Positions 18,609 through 26,475 of a stretch of DNA of 64,000 nucleotides are shown here, in pieces. How positions within the stretch are numbered: the stretch's first letter is position 1; each line of letters starts with the position of its first letter. Position numbers and translations under genes: made by a program. The notes below the pieces were generated by a model that saw nothing but the letters and a program-made list of their open reading frames with translations, was not told where the DNA came from and did not search any database. Origin of the DNA: Pedobacter steynii (lineage in GTDB: Bacteria > Bacteroidota > Bacteroidia > Sphingobacteriales > Sphingobacteriaceae); NCBI RefSeq assembly GCF_900103665.1, contig NZ_FNGY01000005.1:280641-344640 (forward strand), in the 5' to 3' direction.

Positions 18609-19121
18609 ATGAATAAAAGAATGGAAAAATTGCTCAACGAGCAGGTTAATTTAGAAATGTATTCGGCCAATGCCTATTGGGCAATGTGCTCCTGGTTCTC
18701 GGACAAGGATTTGGATGGGTTCGCTAATTATTTTAAAGTTCAGGCAAAAGAGGAGCTTTTCCATGCGGAAAAGCAATTCAATTACATTCATGATGTTGGC
18801 GGTAAGGTGACTATAGGCGCAATTGAACAACCTGAATCTGACTTTAGCTCCGTGCTGGAAATTTTTGAAATTACGCTGGCACATGAGAAGGCAGTCACAA
18901 AAAGTATCGGTAATCTGATCAAAGCAGCTTTTGAGGAAAGTGATTTTGCCACCCATACTTTTTTGCAATGGTTCGTTACCGAGCAGGTAGAGGAAGAGGC
19001 AACGGTATCGCAGATCATCAGCAAGCTGAAGATGATCGGGGACAATTCTTCGGCTTTATATCTGCTGAATACCGAATTGGCTCAAAGAACATTTAACGCA
19101 GCCACAGGCGGCGCGGCTTAA
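18609..19121 (+). CDS. ftnA: ferritin (non-heme, FtnA type)
   Basis: A 170-residue four-helix-bundle ferritin. All ferroxidase-centre residues are present with the spacing of E. coli FtnA shifted by one: Glu16, Glu49, His52, Glu93 and Gln126, with further Glu129/Glu130. The protein assembles into a 24-mer that oxidises Fe(II) and stores the mineral. There is no Met ligand as in bacterioferritin, so heme binding is not expected. It follows feoB by 30 bases, which suggests that import and storage are co-transcribed. This is functionally sensible but would need regulation to avoid storing iron under starvation. Confidence 0.94.
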   Translation: MNKRMEKLLNEQVNLEMYSANAYWAMCSWFSDKDLDGFANYFKVQAKEELFHAEKQFNYIHDVGGKVTIGAIEQPESDFSSVLEIFEITLAHEKAVTKSIGNLIKAAFEESDFATHTFLQWFVTEQVEEEATVSQIISKLKMIGDNSSALYLLNTELAQRTFNAATGGAA

Positions 19122-19155
19122 GCAGGCTTTTAATTAATTTCCTTATCTTGGAAGC

Positions 19156-19770
19156 GTGAAAAAGGAGGAGATCTTAGCGCAATACATGCCCCCGGGAGCG
19201 GCGCCAATTATCGCAAAGTGGATAGATTATTTTCAATGTGAGTTTAAAATATCTAAAAACAGGGCGACGAAGCTTGGTGATTACCGTCATCCTTATAAGG
19301 ATTTGGGGCATAAAATATCGGTCAACAATGACCTGAATGCCTATGCTTTTTTGGTCACCACTGTACATGAATTTGCCCATCTGCTGACCTGGAACGACCA
19401 TAAAAATAAAGTTAAGCCTCATGGTGCAGAATGGAAGCATAATTTTAAAAGGATGATGGCACCTTTTATAGAACAAAATGTCTTTCCACAGGACGTTCAG
19501 CAGGCGATTGTGAGTTACCTGAATAATCCTTCCGCAGCAAGTTGTACTGACCTTAAACTTTCCCGCGCACTAAAAAAGCACGATTTGCCTAAAGACGCGT
19601 CCAGGTTGGAAGAACTGCCTTTAGATGCGGTATTTACGATTAAAGACGGACGTCAGTTCAGAAAAGGAGAAAAGTTACGGAAGAGGTATCGTTGCCTTTG
19701 CCTAACCAATGGTAATGTCTATTTGTTTAATCCTTTAGCTGAAGTAACTTTAGCGGCGACAGGCACATAA
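19156..19770 (+). CDS. SprT-like zinc metalloprotein
   Basis: A 204-residue protein starting at GTG 19156. The zinc motif HEFAH (His71, Glu72, His75) is followed by the third ligand His89 in KPHGAEWK, the arrangement of SprT/Spartan-type proteins. The C-terminal part (about 150-204) has RYRCLCLTNGNVYLFNP, which resembles the end of SprT proteins but has lost the full CxxC zinc ribbon. The substrate is unknown; eukaryotic Spartan cuts DNA-protein crosslinks, and that activity is not established here. The 3' end overlaps the convergent lipoprotein gene by 52 bases. Confidence 0.82.
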   Translation: MKKEEILAQYMPPGAAPIIAKWIDYFQCEFKISKNRATKLGDYRHPYKDLGHKISVNNDLNAYAFLVTTVHEFAHLLTWNDHKNKVKPHGAEWKHNFKRMMAPFIEQNVFPQDVQQAIVSYLNNPSAASCTDLKLSRALKKHDLPKDASRLEELPLDAVFTIKDGRQFRKGEKLRKRYRCLCLTNGNVYLFNPLAEVTLAATGT

Positions 19771-20528
19771 ACAGCTTCTTTATCTTCCACTTTCCACTTA
19801 AAATTAAGCTTTTCATTTCTGAAACTTTGCGAATTGCTTTTTAAGCTGTCGATGAATGCATCGGGTTCTTTTACCAGGATACTGGCGGTATAGCCATTCT
19901 GTGCTTTGCTTTTCAGCTGAATGATATTCTCACCGGGGATGTCAATAAACTGATCAAATAACATTTCATACTGGTTGTTTCCCGCAATAGCTTCGTCCAG
20001 TGTCCTGATATTTTGTTTGTAATCTTCTTCCTTTGTGGTGTTGTCTTTGATTGATTTTAACGACAGGTAAGGTTTGGTCTGAAGAACTGACGCGGCGTTT
20101 GCCTTGCGTTGTTCCTTCCGGAAAGCAATGTTGTTTCTCAGGAAAATGCGGGTGTCTGTATAGTCGTTATTGGTTTTTTTATTTTCCTGAACGAGGATTA
20201 AGCTGTCGTTCTTAAAATAATATTTTTTAGTCTGGCTATTGATGAGTCCGTTATCCCGATGCTCCACGTATAGTATGGCTTTGCCATTTGCGCTGTACCT
20301 TTCTGCGTACATGGACTGTTCCCCCTGAAGGTAAACGAGGCTGCTTTGTTTTTCCAGTTGGCTCAGGTTGGCATCTATAGAATCTGCTAAGACCCCGATG
20401 GTCTTGTCGGTCATCGCAGTTGCAGCAGATTGACTGATCAGGTCTGCCTGGGGATGTTTGGGTTGCTGGCTGCAGCTGAATATGGTGAACAGAGCAGGCA
20501 GACAGAATAGGATATAAGAGGTTTTCAT
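19719..20528 (-). CDS. hypothetical lipoprotein, 269 residues
   Basis: Family not recognised. The N-terminus is a lipoprotein signal: MKTSYILF, a hydrophobic core and lipobox IFSC with Cys19, followed by a polar SQQPKHPQ stretch. The mature part has a YxxGEQSMYAERYSANGK segment and many beta-type strands with Asp/Asn turns, typical of periplasm-facing Bacteroidota lipoproteins. It stands alone and is convergent with the SprT-like gene, sharing 52 bases at the 3' ends. It ends VTSAKGLNK. No enzyme motif is seen. Confidence 0.75.
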   Translation of the reverse strand: MKTSYILFCLPALFTIFSCSQQPKHPQADLISQSAATAMTDKTIGVLADSIDANLSQLEKQSSLVYLQGEQSMYAERYSANGKAILYVEHRDNGLINSQTKKYYFKNDSLILVQENKKTNNDYTDTRIFLRNNIAFRKEQRKANAASVLQTKPYLSLKSIKDNTTKEEDYKQNIRTLDEAIAGNNQYEMLFDQFIDIPGENIIQLKSKAQNGYTASILVKEPDAFIDSLKSNSQSFRNEKLNFKWKVEDKEAVYVPVAAKVTSAKGLNK

Positions 20529-20714
20529 GGCGTTTTTTTAGTCTGACAATTTAAAGAAGGCCATTATCGTGCCAGCGAAATGATTTGTTGTTTTCCGGAC
20601 GGAATGTAGTCCTGATATCGTCTGATATTCAGTTTATATGGTTGATTGAAAATTATTTAATATTAAATTTTATTTATTGCTATTATTTGTATTTTAGATA
20701 TAATCATTAACTAT

Positions 20715-22100
20715 ATGTTTTATATGAAAAAAGAATACTTAAAAGTCAGCATTATTGCCGGAATGGTTTGTATGATGTCTTATTCCTGTAAAAAAGGAGA
20801 AGATAAGCATCAGGAGGCGGCTAATCCCAAAGCGGAAGCGGTATTAGCGTATATTAAAAGCATGGGGTTTCCTGCATCTTCTATTAAAGACATCGGAGAG
20901 GAATACCTGGTAGAAGGAGATATTTCATTTCCTAAAAATATGTCGCTACCGGCTCCTGATGATCCCAAAACCGAGCAGTATTATACCGGTTATCTGGTTA
21001 GCCCCGCAAACCGGACCAATATCAGGGTATATGTGGATCCTTCCATGTCGGGCATGCTGAGCGAAGTGAACTCGGCCATCAATCAATGGAACACTGTTCC
21101 CAATACGAATATTCATTTTAATATTGTGACCGGTGGGTCATATGACATTCTGGTGCAGGATGCAAATCTAGGCCCCGGCGGTTGTGGATCGGCGAGATTT
21201 CCTAAAGATGGTCTTCCGGGTGGGTTGATCAGAATCAATAAAAGTTATATCTCTGGTAATAGTTTCGAACAGCGACAAAGAACCATTGCTCATGAATTTG
21301 GTCACGCAATTGGTTTCAGGCATACCAACTGGGCTGGAAACGGAGAGCCTCAGAATGGCACCGATGATATTGGAACTCCAGCTGGTGCAATTGATGTCCC
21401 TGGAGCCGGAGGAACAGATCCAGGTTCACTCATGAATGGAGGACAATGTGGCTCAGGTGCAAGTGTGCTGTCTGATAAGGATAAACTGGCAACAGCTGTT
21501 TTATATCCGGTGTCAGCAGCTAATGGTTCTTCAGGAACGCTGTCCACTATGGCAGGAATCGACATTGGCCTGGATGATGGCGTTTTCTTCTGGGGCCTTT
21601 CTGGTCAGGTAACTAAAGGCAATTCTACGCTCATTTATGGGCCAACCTCTGGTTATGTATTGCCTGCCGGTAAAAACTTCGTCGATGTAGTAGACATGGG
21701 TATCGCCAATACAGGGTATAGTTACGTATGGTATAAAGATGGAACGATGTCTGTGGGCAGCGCAAATGATTTAGGAAATTTCATCGCCCCAAAACCTTAT
21801 GTACTGCCTGCGGGAAAAACACCTGCGGACCTGGTTGGAATTGCAATTGCTAAAAATACGAGCTGGTGTTACGCCTGGTATACAGACGGAACAGCTTCTG
21901 TGGGTAATTCTACTGATTTAGGTGCTTACAGGGGATTGTATAGCTATAGCTTGCCTCCTGGAAAAACTTATACGGATATTGCGGACGTTGGGATTGCGGC
22001 GAGTTCAGGTTGGTGTTATGCATGGTATAAAGATGGAACCATGTCTGTTGGTACTTCGGATGATCTTGACTATTATATCCCTTTAAAACCAATGGATTAA
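20715..22100 (+). CDS. secreted HExxH metalloprotease with C-terminal tandem repeats
   Basis: A 461-residue probable lipoprotein. MKKEYLK at residue 4 (ATG 20724) is the likelier start, with the lipobox MSYSC giving lipid-modified Cys25. The catalytic zinc site is HEFGHAIGFRH (His193, Glu194, His197, His203), the extended HExxHxxGxxH metzincin-type motif found in dual-action HEIGH and related peptidases, preceded by the family phrase EEYLVEGDI. From about residue 278 to the end are four repeats of about 48-50 residues, each with a core like YAWYKDGTMSVG followed by DL and ending LPAGKT. These probably form a surface-binding domain. Substrate unknown. A strong hairpin follows the stop. Confidence 0.82.
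   Translation: MFYMKKEYLKVSIIAGMVCMMSYSCKKGEDKHQEAANPKAEAVLAYIKSMGFPASSIKDIGEEYLVEGDISFPKNMSLPAPDDPKTEQYYTGYLVSPANRTNIRVYVDPSMSGMLSEVNSAINQWNTVPNTNIHFNIVTGGSYDILVQDANLGPGGCGSARFPKDGLPGGLIRINKSYISGNSFEQRQRTIAHEFGHAIGFRHTNWAGNGEPQNGTDDIGTPAGAIDVPGAGGTDPGSLMNGGQCGSGASVLSDKDKLATAVLYPVSAANGSSGTLSTMAGIDIGLDDGVFFWGLSGQVTKGNSTLIYGPTSGYVLPAGKNFVDVVDMGIANTGYSYVWYKDGTMSVGSANDLGNFIAPKPYVLPAGKTPADLVGIAIAKNTSWCYAWYTDGTASVGNSTDLGAYRGLYSYSLPPGKTYTDIADVGIAASSGWCYAWYKDGTMSVGTSDDLDYYIPLKPMD
21547..22090 (+). repeat. four in-frame ~147-bp repeats in the metalloprotease gene
   Basis: The translated units of about 48-50 residues share (A/V)WYxDGTxSVG, a DL pair about five residues on, and LPxGK with a DI/DV before the next unit. 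The first copy is the most divergent (FFWGLSGQVTKGNS). Copies 3 and 4 share SWCYAW / GWCYAW. Confidence 0.7.
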
Positions 22101-22122
22101 TTTAGAATTTCAAATAATAGAT

Positions 22123-22157
22123 CACAGGCCATTTCAGGAAAGCTGAGATGGCCTGTG
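22123..22157. terminator. hairpin between convergent genes
   Basis: Arms 22123-22137 and 22143-22157 pair over 15 bp with one G-U pair and a GAAAG loop. The T run is weak on both strands, so it is a stable transcript-end hairpin more than a classical intrinsic terminator. Confidence 0.6.
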
Positions 22158-22165
22158 GTTTAAAA

Positions 22166-24142
22166 TCAATATGCTGTTAACTTCTGAATGGTTTCTTTTA
22201 GTCTGCTTTTGGCAAGGAAACTTTCTTCCAGGACTTTGCTCATTGGAATGGCAGTATCCGTGCTCGCACAACGCATTACAGGGGCATCCAGGTGCTCAAA
22301 ACAATGTTCGGCAATCCATGCAGCCAGTTCAGCTCCAAAACCGCTGCTTAACGTATCTTCGTGTAAGATTAATACCCTGCCTGTCTTCTTTACCGCAATT
22401 GCCACGGCTTCCTGATCCCATGGTTGTAAGCTGCGTAAATCCAGGAGATTTATACTGAGTTCCGGATGTTCATCCATATAAGACAGGGCCCAGTGTACAC
22501 CCAGGCCATAAGTGATGATGCTCAGTTGTTCGCCTTCTTTAATCAGGTTGGCCTTACCAATTTCCAGGGTATATTCACCTGTAGGTACTTGTCCGCTTAA
22601 ACTGCGGTATAGATATTTATGTTCAAAAAATAACACCGGATTCGGGTCATCAATCGCGGAAAGGAGTAGTCCTTTTGCATCAAAAGGGAAAGCCGGGTAT
22701 ACGATTTTTAAACCGGGAGTTTTTGTAAACCAGGCTTCATTGCTTTGGGAATGAAAAGGGCCTGCGCCTGTTCCCGCTCCTGTAGGCATTCTGACTACGA
22801 CATCTGCCTTTTCTCCCCAACGATAATGCGTTTTTGCAAGGTTGTTCACGATCTGGTTGAACCCACAGGTCACGAAATCAGCAAACTGCATCTCCACTAC
22901 TGCCTTATAGCCATTGATAGAAAGGCCTAATCCGGCACCTACAATCGCTGATTCGCAGATTGGGGTATTGCGGACTCTCGCCTTACCAAAAAGGTTTACA
23001 AAGCCATCAGTGATCTTAAAGGCTCCGCCATATTCGGCAATGTCCTGTCCCATCAAAACCAGATTGTCGTGCTTTTGCATGCCAATCTTCAATGCATCTG
23101 TGATGGCATCAATATACCTGATTTCTGTGGATACTTCACTCGGTTCAATATGCTGGTAAGTATGCGCTGCATACATGTCTGCGGTTTCGGTTGCGATATC
23201 TGCTACGGGTTCTTCTTCCAGAAAGGCCGCTTCTACTTCCTGCTCAATTCCGGTTTTAAAATCGGCTTTAATCTCTGCTATACTTTCCGGAGTCAAAACA
23301 CTTTGTTCCAACAGGTACTCTTCAAAGCATTTTACCGGATCTTTTTTTGCCCAGAGGTCAAACAGTTCCTGAGGTACATATTTTGTCCCTGAAGCTTCTT
23401 CATGGCCCCTCATCCTAAAGGTAAGACACTCTACGAGTACTGGCTTAGGATCTTCTCTCATCTTTTCGGCGATTTCGGAGAGGGTATCATAGACTTCCAG
23501 GATGTTATTCCCGTCTATCTGGATGCCTTCAATTCCATATCCTGCAGCCCTATCCACCAGGTCTTTACATTTAAATTGCTCGTTGATGGGAGTGGAGAGT
23601 CCGTATCCGTTATTCTCGATTAAAAAGATAACAGGCAGGTTCCATACCGCTGCCACATTGATGGCTTCATGAAAGTCGCCCTCACTTGTGGCGCCTTCTC
23701 CGGTAAATACCAGGGTTGCCTGTTTTTTGTCGGCAATAAGGTCTGCCAGGGCGATACCATCGGCAAGTGCCATCTGAGGCCCAAGATGGGAAATCATTCC
23801 GATGATTTTATACTCCTGTGTACCAAAATGAAAGGAGCGGTCCCGGCCCTTGGTAAAGCCGGAAATCTTGCCTTGCCATTGGGCCATCAGCTTTTTTAAT
23901 GGGATATCCCGGGCGGTAAATACGCCCAGGTTTCTATGCATGGGAAGAATATATTCGGTTTCCTTCATGGCTAAAGTACTTCCTACGGCAATGGCTTCCT
24001 GTCCGATTCCGGAAAACCATTTGCCAATTCTGCCCTGACGTAATAAGATAAGCATTTTTTCCTCTACCATTCGGGGGTAAAGCAACTGCGTGTATAAATC
24101 TAATAAGGTAGCATCGTTCTTATCTTTTCTGTCAAACTGCAT
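22166..24142 (-). CDS. 2-oxoacid dehydrogenase E1 component, fused alpha and beta subunits
   Basis: A 658-residue fusion. The alpha half (1 to about 320) carries the thiamine diphosphate motif GEGATSEGDFHEA ending in ENNGYGLSTP; the beta half (about 335-658) has ICESAIVGAGLGLSINGYKAVVE and the RMPTGAGTGAGPFHSQSNEAWF region, quoted here in pieces. The enzyme decarboxylates a 2-oxoacid and passes the acyl group to a lipoyl E2 that is not in the window. Fused E1 is common in Bacteroidota; whether pyruvate, branched-chain oxoacids or another acid is used cannot be decided. The LutB-like gene ends 2 bases upstream of its start, so both are co-transcribed. Confidence 0.9.
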   Translation of the reverse strand: MQFDRKDKNDATLLDLYTQLLYPRMVEEKMLILLRQGRIGKWFSGIGQEAIAVGSTLAMKETEYILPMHRNLGVFTARDIPLKKLMAQWQGKISGFTKGRDRSFHFGTQEYKIIGMISHLGPQMALADGIALADLIADKKQATLVFTGEGATSEGDFHEAINVAAVWNLPVIFLIENNGYGLSTPINEQFKCKDLVDRAAGYGIEGIQIDGNNILEVYDTLSEIAEKMREDPKPVLVECLTFRMRGHEEASGTKYVPQELFDLWAKKDPVKCFEEYLLEQSVLTPESIAEIKADFKTGIEQEVEAAFLEEEPVADIATETADMYAAHTYQHIEPSEVSTEIRYIDAITDALKIGMQKHDNLVLMGQDIAEYGGAFKITDGFVNLFGKARVRNTPICESAIVGAGLGLSINGYKAVVEMQFADFVTCGFNQIVNNLAKTHYRWGEKADVVVRMPTGAGTGAGPFHSQSNEAWFTKTPGLKIVYPAFPFDAKGLLLSAIDDPNPVLFFEHKYLYRSLSGQVPTGEYTLEIGKANLIKEGEQLSIITYGLGVHWALSYMDEHPELSINLLDLRSLQPWDQEAVAIAVKKTGRVLILHEDTLSSGFGAELAAWIAEHCFEHLDAPVMRCASTDTAIPMSKVLEESFLAKSRLKETIQKLTAY

Positions 24143-24144
24143 AG

Positions 24145-25542
24145 CTATATGTTTTTGTCTGCTTTATTTTTCTCCTGATAGAGCTTGGCAAAAGACTTCG
24201 GTGCAACTTCCGGCATACTGCGGTACTTGCCCCAGGTCTTCTTGAAAAGAAACCTCAAAAAGAAGTTTTTGACCTTTCCGCTAACCATATCCATTCTTGA
24301 TCTTTTTTGCATTCCGGTATTGAACAGTTTCCATCCAATTTCTTCAGATTTACTGTTTTCATGATCTGCAGCTGCATCTCTTCTATTGAGCAGGAGCATT
24401 TTATGGATGTCTATTTTTACGGGACATACTTCCGAACATTTACCGCATAAGCTGGAAGCATAGCTCAGGTGTTTAAAGTCTTTCATTCCCTTTAAATGTG
24501 GGGTGATGATCGAGCCTATAGGTCCGCTATAGGTGGTATTATAAGTGTGTCCTCCAATATTTTTATAGACCGGGCAGGCATTCAGACAGGCACCACACCG
24601 GATACAATATAAGCCCTGACGCTGATCTTTCTCAGCGAGCAGGTTGGTTCTTCCGTTGTCCAGCAAGATGACATACATTTCTTCCGGACCGTCCGTTTCT
24701 TCCGGACGTCTGGGACCACTTAAAATCGTATTGTAAACGGTTAGGTTTTGTCCTGTACCATGACTGGCAAGCAAAGGCCAGAAGAGGTCCAGATCAGCCA
24801 TGGAGGGGATGATTTTCTCAATTCCTACAATGGCAATATGGATTTTTGGAAAAGTGGTGCATAATCTCGCATTTCCTTCATTCTCTGTCAATGCAATACT
24901 TCCGGTATCCGCGATTAAGAAGTTTCCTCCGGAGATGCCGATGTCTGCTTTCAGGTATTTGTCTCTAAGCAGCTCTCTTGCTTTTTGTGTAAGCTGTTCC
25001 GGTGTTGCGTCGATCGGTGTTCCAAATTTATCATGAAACAGCTTTGCAATTTCTTCCTTACTCAGGTGCATGGCCGGAGTTACAATATGGTAGGGTGCCT
25101 GACCAAGCAGTTGTACAATGTATTCGCCCAGGTCGCTTTCCAGAGATTCAATATTGTTCTTTTCCAGGAAATCATTAAGGTGTATTTCTTCGGTGGTCAT
25201 GGATTTTGACTTGATCACCGTCTTCCCGCCATTTCGCTGGATGATGTTCAGGATTTCTTTTTGGGCCTCCTCTGCATCATTTGCCCAGATCACTTTCCCT
25301 CCTCTACGTTGAAAATTGGATTCAAATTCAGGAAGAAACTTATCCAGGTTCTCCATCACCCGCCATTTAATCACATGGGCCTTCTTCTTTGAGTTTTCTA
25401 AATTTTCAAACCTCGATGTGCCCCTTTCTACGGCAACATTATATTTGCCAATATTATGATTAATTGTCTTGCGATGCCCTAAATCAAAGGCTTTTTCATC
25501 GGCCTTAACCAAAAATTCATCAGATATCTTCATCATCTTCAA
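24145..25542 (-). CDS. lutB: LutB-like iron-sulfur protein of lactate utilization
   Basis: A 465-residue protein of normal LutB length. The N-terminal LUD domain (about 60-300) includes the IGISGGNFLIADTGSI segment. Two 4Fe-4S clusters follow: CIRCGACLNACPVY (about 317-330) and CGKCSEVCPVKI (about 370-381). In Bacillus, LutABC oxidises L-lactate to pyruvate through this iron-sulfur chain; lutA and lutC are not beside it here. It lies directly upstream of the E1 fusion, suggesting that the product oxoacid is consumed by the dehydrogenase. ATG 25536 is an alternative start. The upstream region is shared with the divergent GIN-domain gene. Confidence 0.85.
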   Translation of the reverse strand: MKMMKISDEFLVKADEKAFDLGHRKTINHNIGKYNVAVERGTSRFENLENSKKKAHVIKWRVMENLDKFLPEFESNFQRRGGKVIWANDAEEAQKEILNIIQRNGGKTVIKSKSMTTEEIHLNDFLEKNNIESLESDLGEYIVQLLGQAPYHIVTPAMHLSKEEIAKLFHDKFGTPIDATPEQLTQKARELLRDKYLKADIGISGGNFLIADTGSIALTENEGNARLCTTFPKIHIAIVGIEKIIPSMADLDLFWPLLASHGTGQNLTVYNTILSGPRRPEETDGPEEMYVILLDNGRTNLLAEKDQRQGLYCIRCGACLNACPVYKNIGGHTYNTTYSGPIGSIITPHLKGMKDFKHLSYASSLCGKCSEVCPVKIDIHKMLLLNRRDAAADHENSKSEEIGWKLFNTGMQKRSRMDMVSGKVKNFFLRFLFKKTWGKYRSMPEVAPKSFAKLYQEKNKADKNI

Positions 25543-25671
25543 ATATAAAAATAATTAGGCTTCAGTAATGATCTGCCTGATTTATTTCCCAATCTAATGT
25601 TTTTTATTACTTCTGGAATGCATTCGGGAATTGAAAGCTCATTTTGCGGAGTTTCGACGAAAAAAAAACGG

Positions 25672-25712
25672 TCTGTTGGTCGAATAGTAATGGCAGTTGG
25701 TCGACTGTTACT
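25672..25712. promoter_or_regulatory. direct-repeat operator candidate (LytTR-like)
   Basis: The 9-mer GTTGGTCGA occurs at 25675 and again at 25696, 21 bases apart (two helical turns). Read as TCTGTTGGT and GCAGTTGGT, the units each fit 8 of 9 positions of the LytTR-type repeat pattern with a 12-base gap. A third, weaker unit ACTGTTACT follows at 25704. The site lies between the divergent lutB-like and GIN-domain genes. Confidence 0.35.
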
Positions 25713-25817
25713 GCGGCATGGTCTAATGCGCCAAAAAACGCTGAAACGTTTCCTGTGAGATGGTGTCTTATCTACAAAACAACAATTAAATAATTAAAAA
25801 CTTAAAATATAAAAGAT

Positions 25818-26360
25818 ATGAAAACTGCTATCAAAACCCTATTCGCTTCAGCTTTAACTGCTATCGTTTTAACTTCTTCAGCCTTCACTACTTTCGCTAA
25901 AGACACTACACCTGTAAGTGCATCCGCTAATGTAAAGTTCAATAAAGTAGTCGTAACCGGAAATGCCAAAGTGGTATTGGTGCAGGCACATTCAGAAAGC
26001 ATCACTACAATTGATGAGCTGACTGCGAACACTACTGTTCAACAAAAAGGATATACTTTGTACATCAACTCTACTGAGCAAAATCCTGCAACGATCTATA
26101 TCTCTGTAAAGGACCTGCAAAGAATAGATGCTTCAAATACAGCTGAGGTAAAAACCCGTGGTAACTTTGACCTTGCCGTTCTTCAGATCTTTTTAAAAGA
26201 TGGTGCTAAAGCAAATGTAAATGCAAAAGTAGGTAGTCTTTATACCGACATGAAAGACCAGTCAGATTTGAAATTAAGTGGTTCATCAGCAGAACACAAC
26301 CTGGTTAGAAATGATGTTTCTAAATTAAACGTAACTGATTTCGTGATCGCCAAACTATAA
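25818..26360 (+). CDS. GIN-domain (DUF2807) secreted protein
   Basis: A 180-residue protein with a clear signal peptide (MKTAIKTLFASALTAIVLTS, cleavage near FAKD). The mature part shows the DUF2807 / GIN-domain pattern: FNKVVVTGNAKVVLVQ, the YTLYINSTEQ strand, KDLQRIDASNTAEVKT and the DGAKANVNAKVGSLYTDM ladder that builds a right-handed parallel beta structure. Such proteins are numerous in Bacteroidota envelopes and have been called putative adhesin heads; function is unproven. It is shorter than typical two-repeat members (about 220-250 residues). It is monocistronic, with hairpins downstream and a repeated operator-like element about 110-145 bases upstream. Confidence 0.85.
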   Translation: MKTAIKTLFASALTAIVLTSSAFTTFAKDTTPVSASANVKFNKVVVTGNAKVVLVQAHSESITTIDELTANTTVQQKGYTLYINSTEQNPATIYISVKDLQRIDASNTAEVKTRGNFDLAVLQIFLKDGAKANVNAKVGSLYTDMKDQSDLKLSGSSAEHNLVRNDVSKLNVTDFVIAKL

Positions 26361-26404
26361 AAGCCCGTAACCCACAGATAAGAAAAGGAACCCCTTTTTG
26401 CAAG

Positions 26405-26433
26405 AAACCGCTGATCCGATCTGCGGTTTTTTT
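26405..26433 (+). terminator. terminator of the GIN-domain gene
   Basis: Stem AAACCGC / GCGGTTT (26405-26411 with 26423-26429), with possible inner GATC pairing, followed by seven T in all (26427-26433). Confidence 0.75.
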
Positions 26434-26441
26434 GTATATAA

Positions 26442-26466
26442 AAAAACCTGCACAAGGCAGGTTTTT
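26442..26466. terminator. bidirectional terminator, mainly for the M28 peptidase gene
   Basis: Perfect 10-bp stem AAAAACCTGC / GCAGGTTTTT (26442-26451 with 26457-26466) and a 5-base loop. On the minus strand it follows the peptidase stop by about 10 bases and ends in a T run. Confidence 0.8.
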
Positions 26467-26475
26467 CAATTATTT

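Noticed and set aside
23069..23392. 107-codon plus-strand frame opposite the E1 fusion gene
   Set aside because: Cys/Phe-rich mirror of the coding strand without start signal or homology that I recognise.
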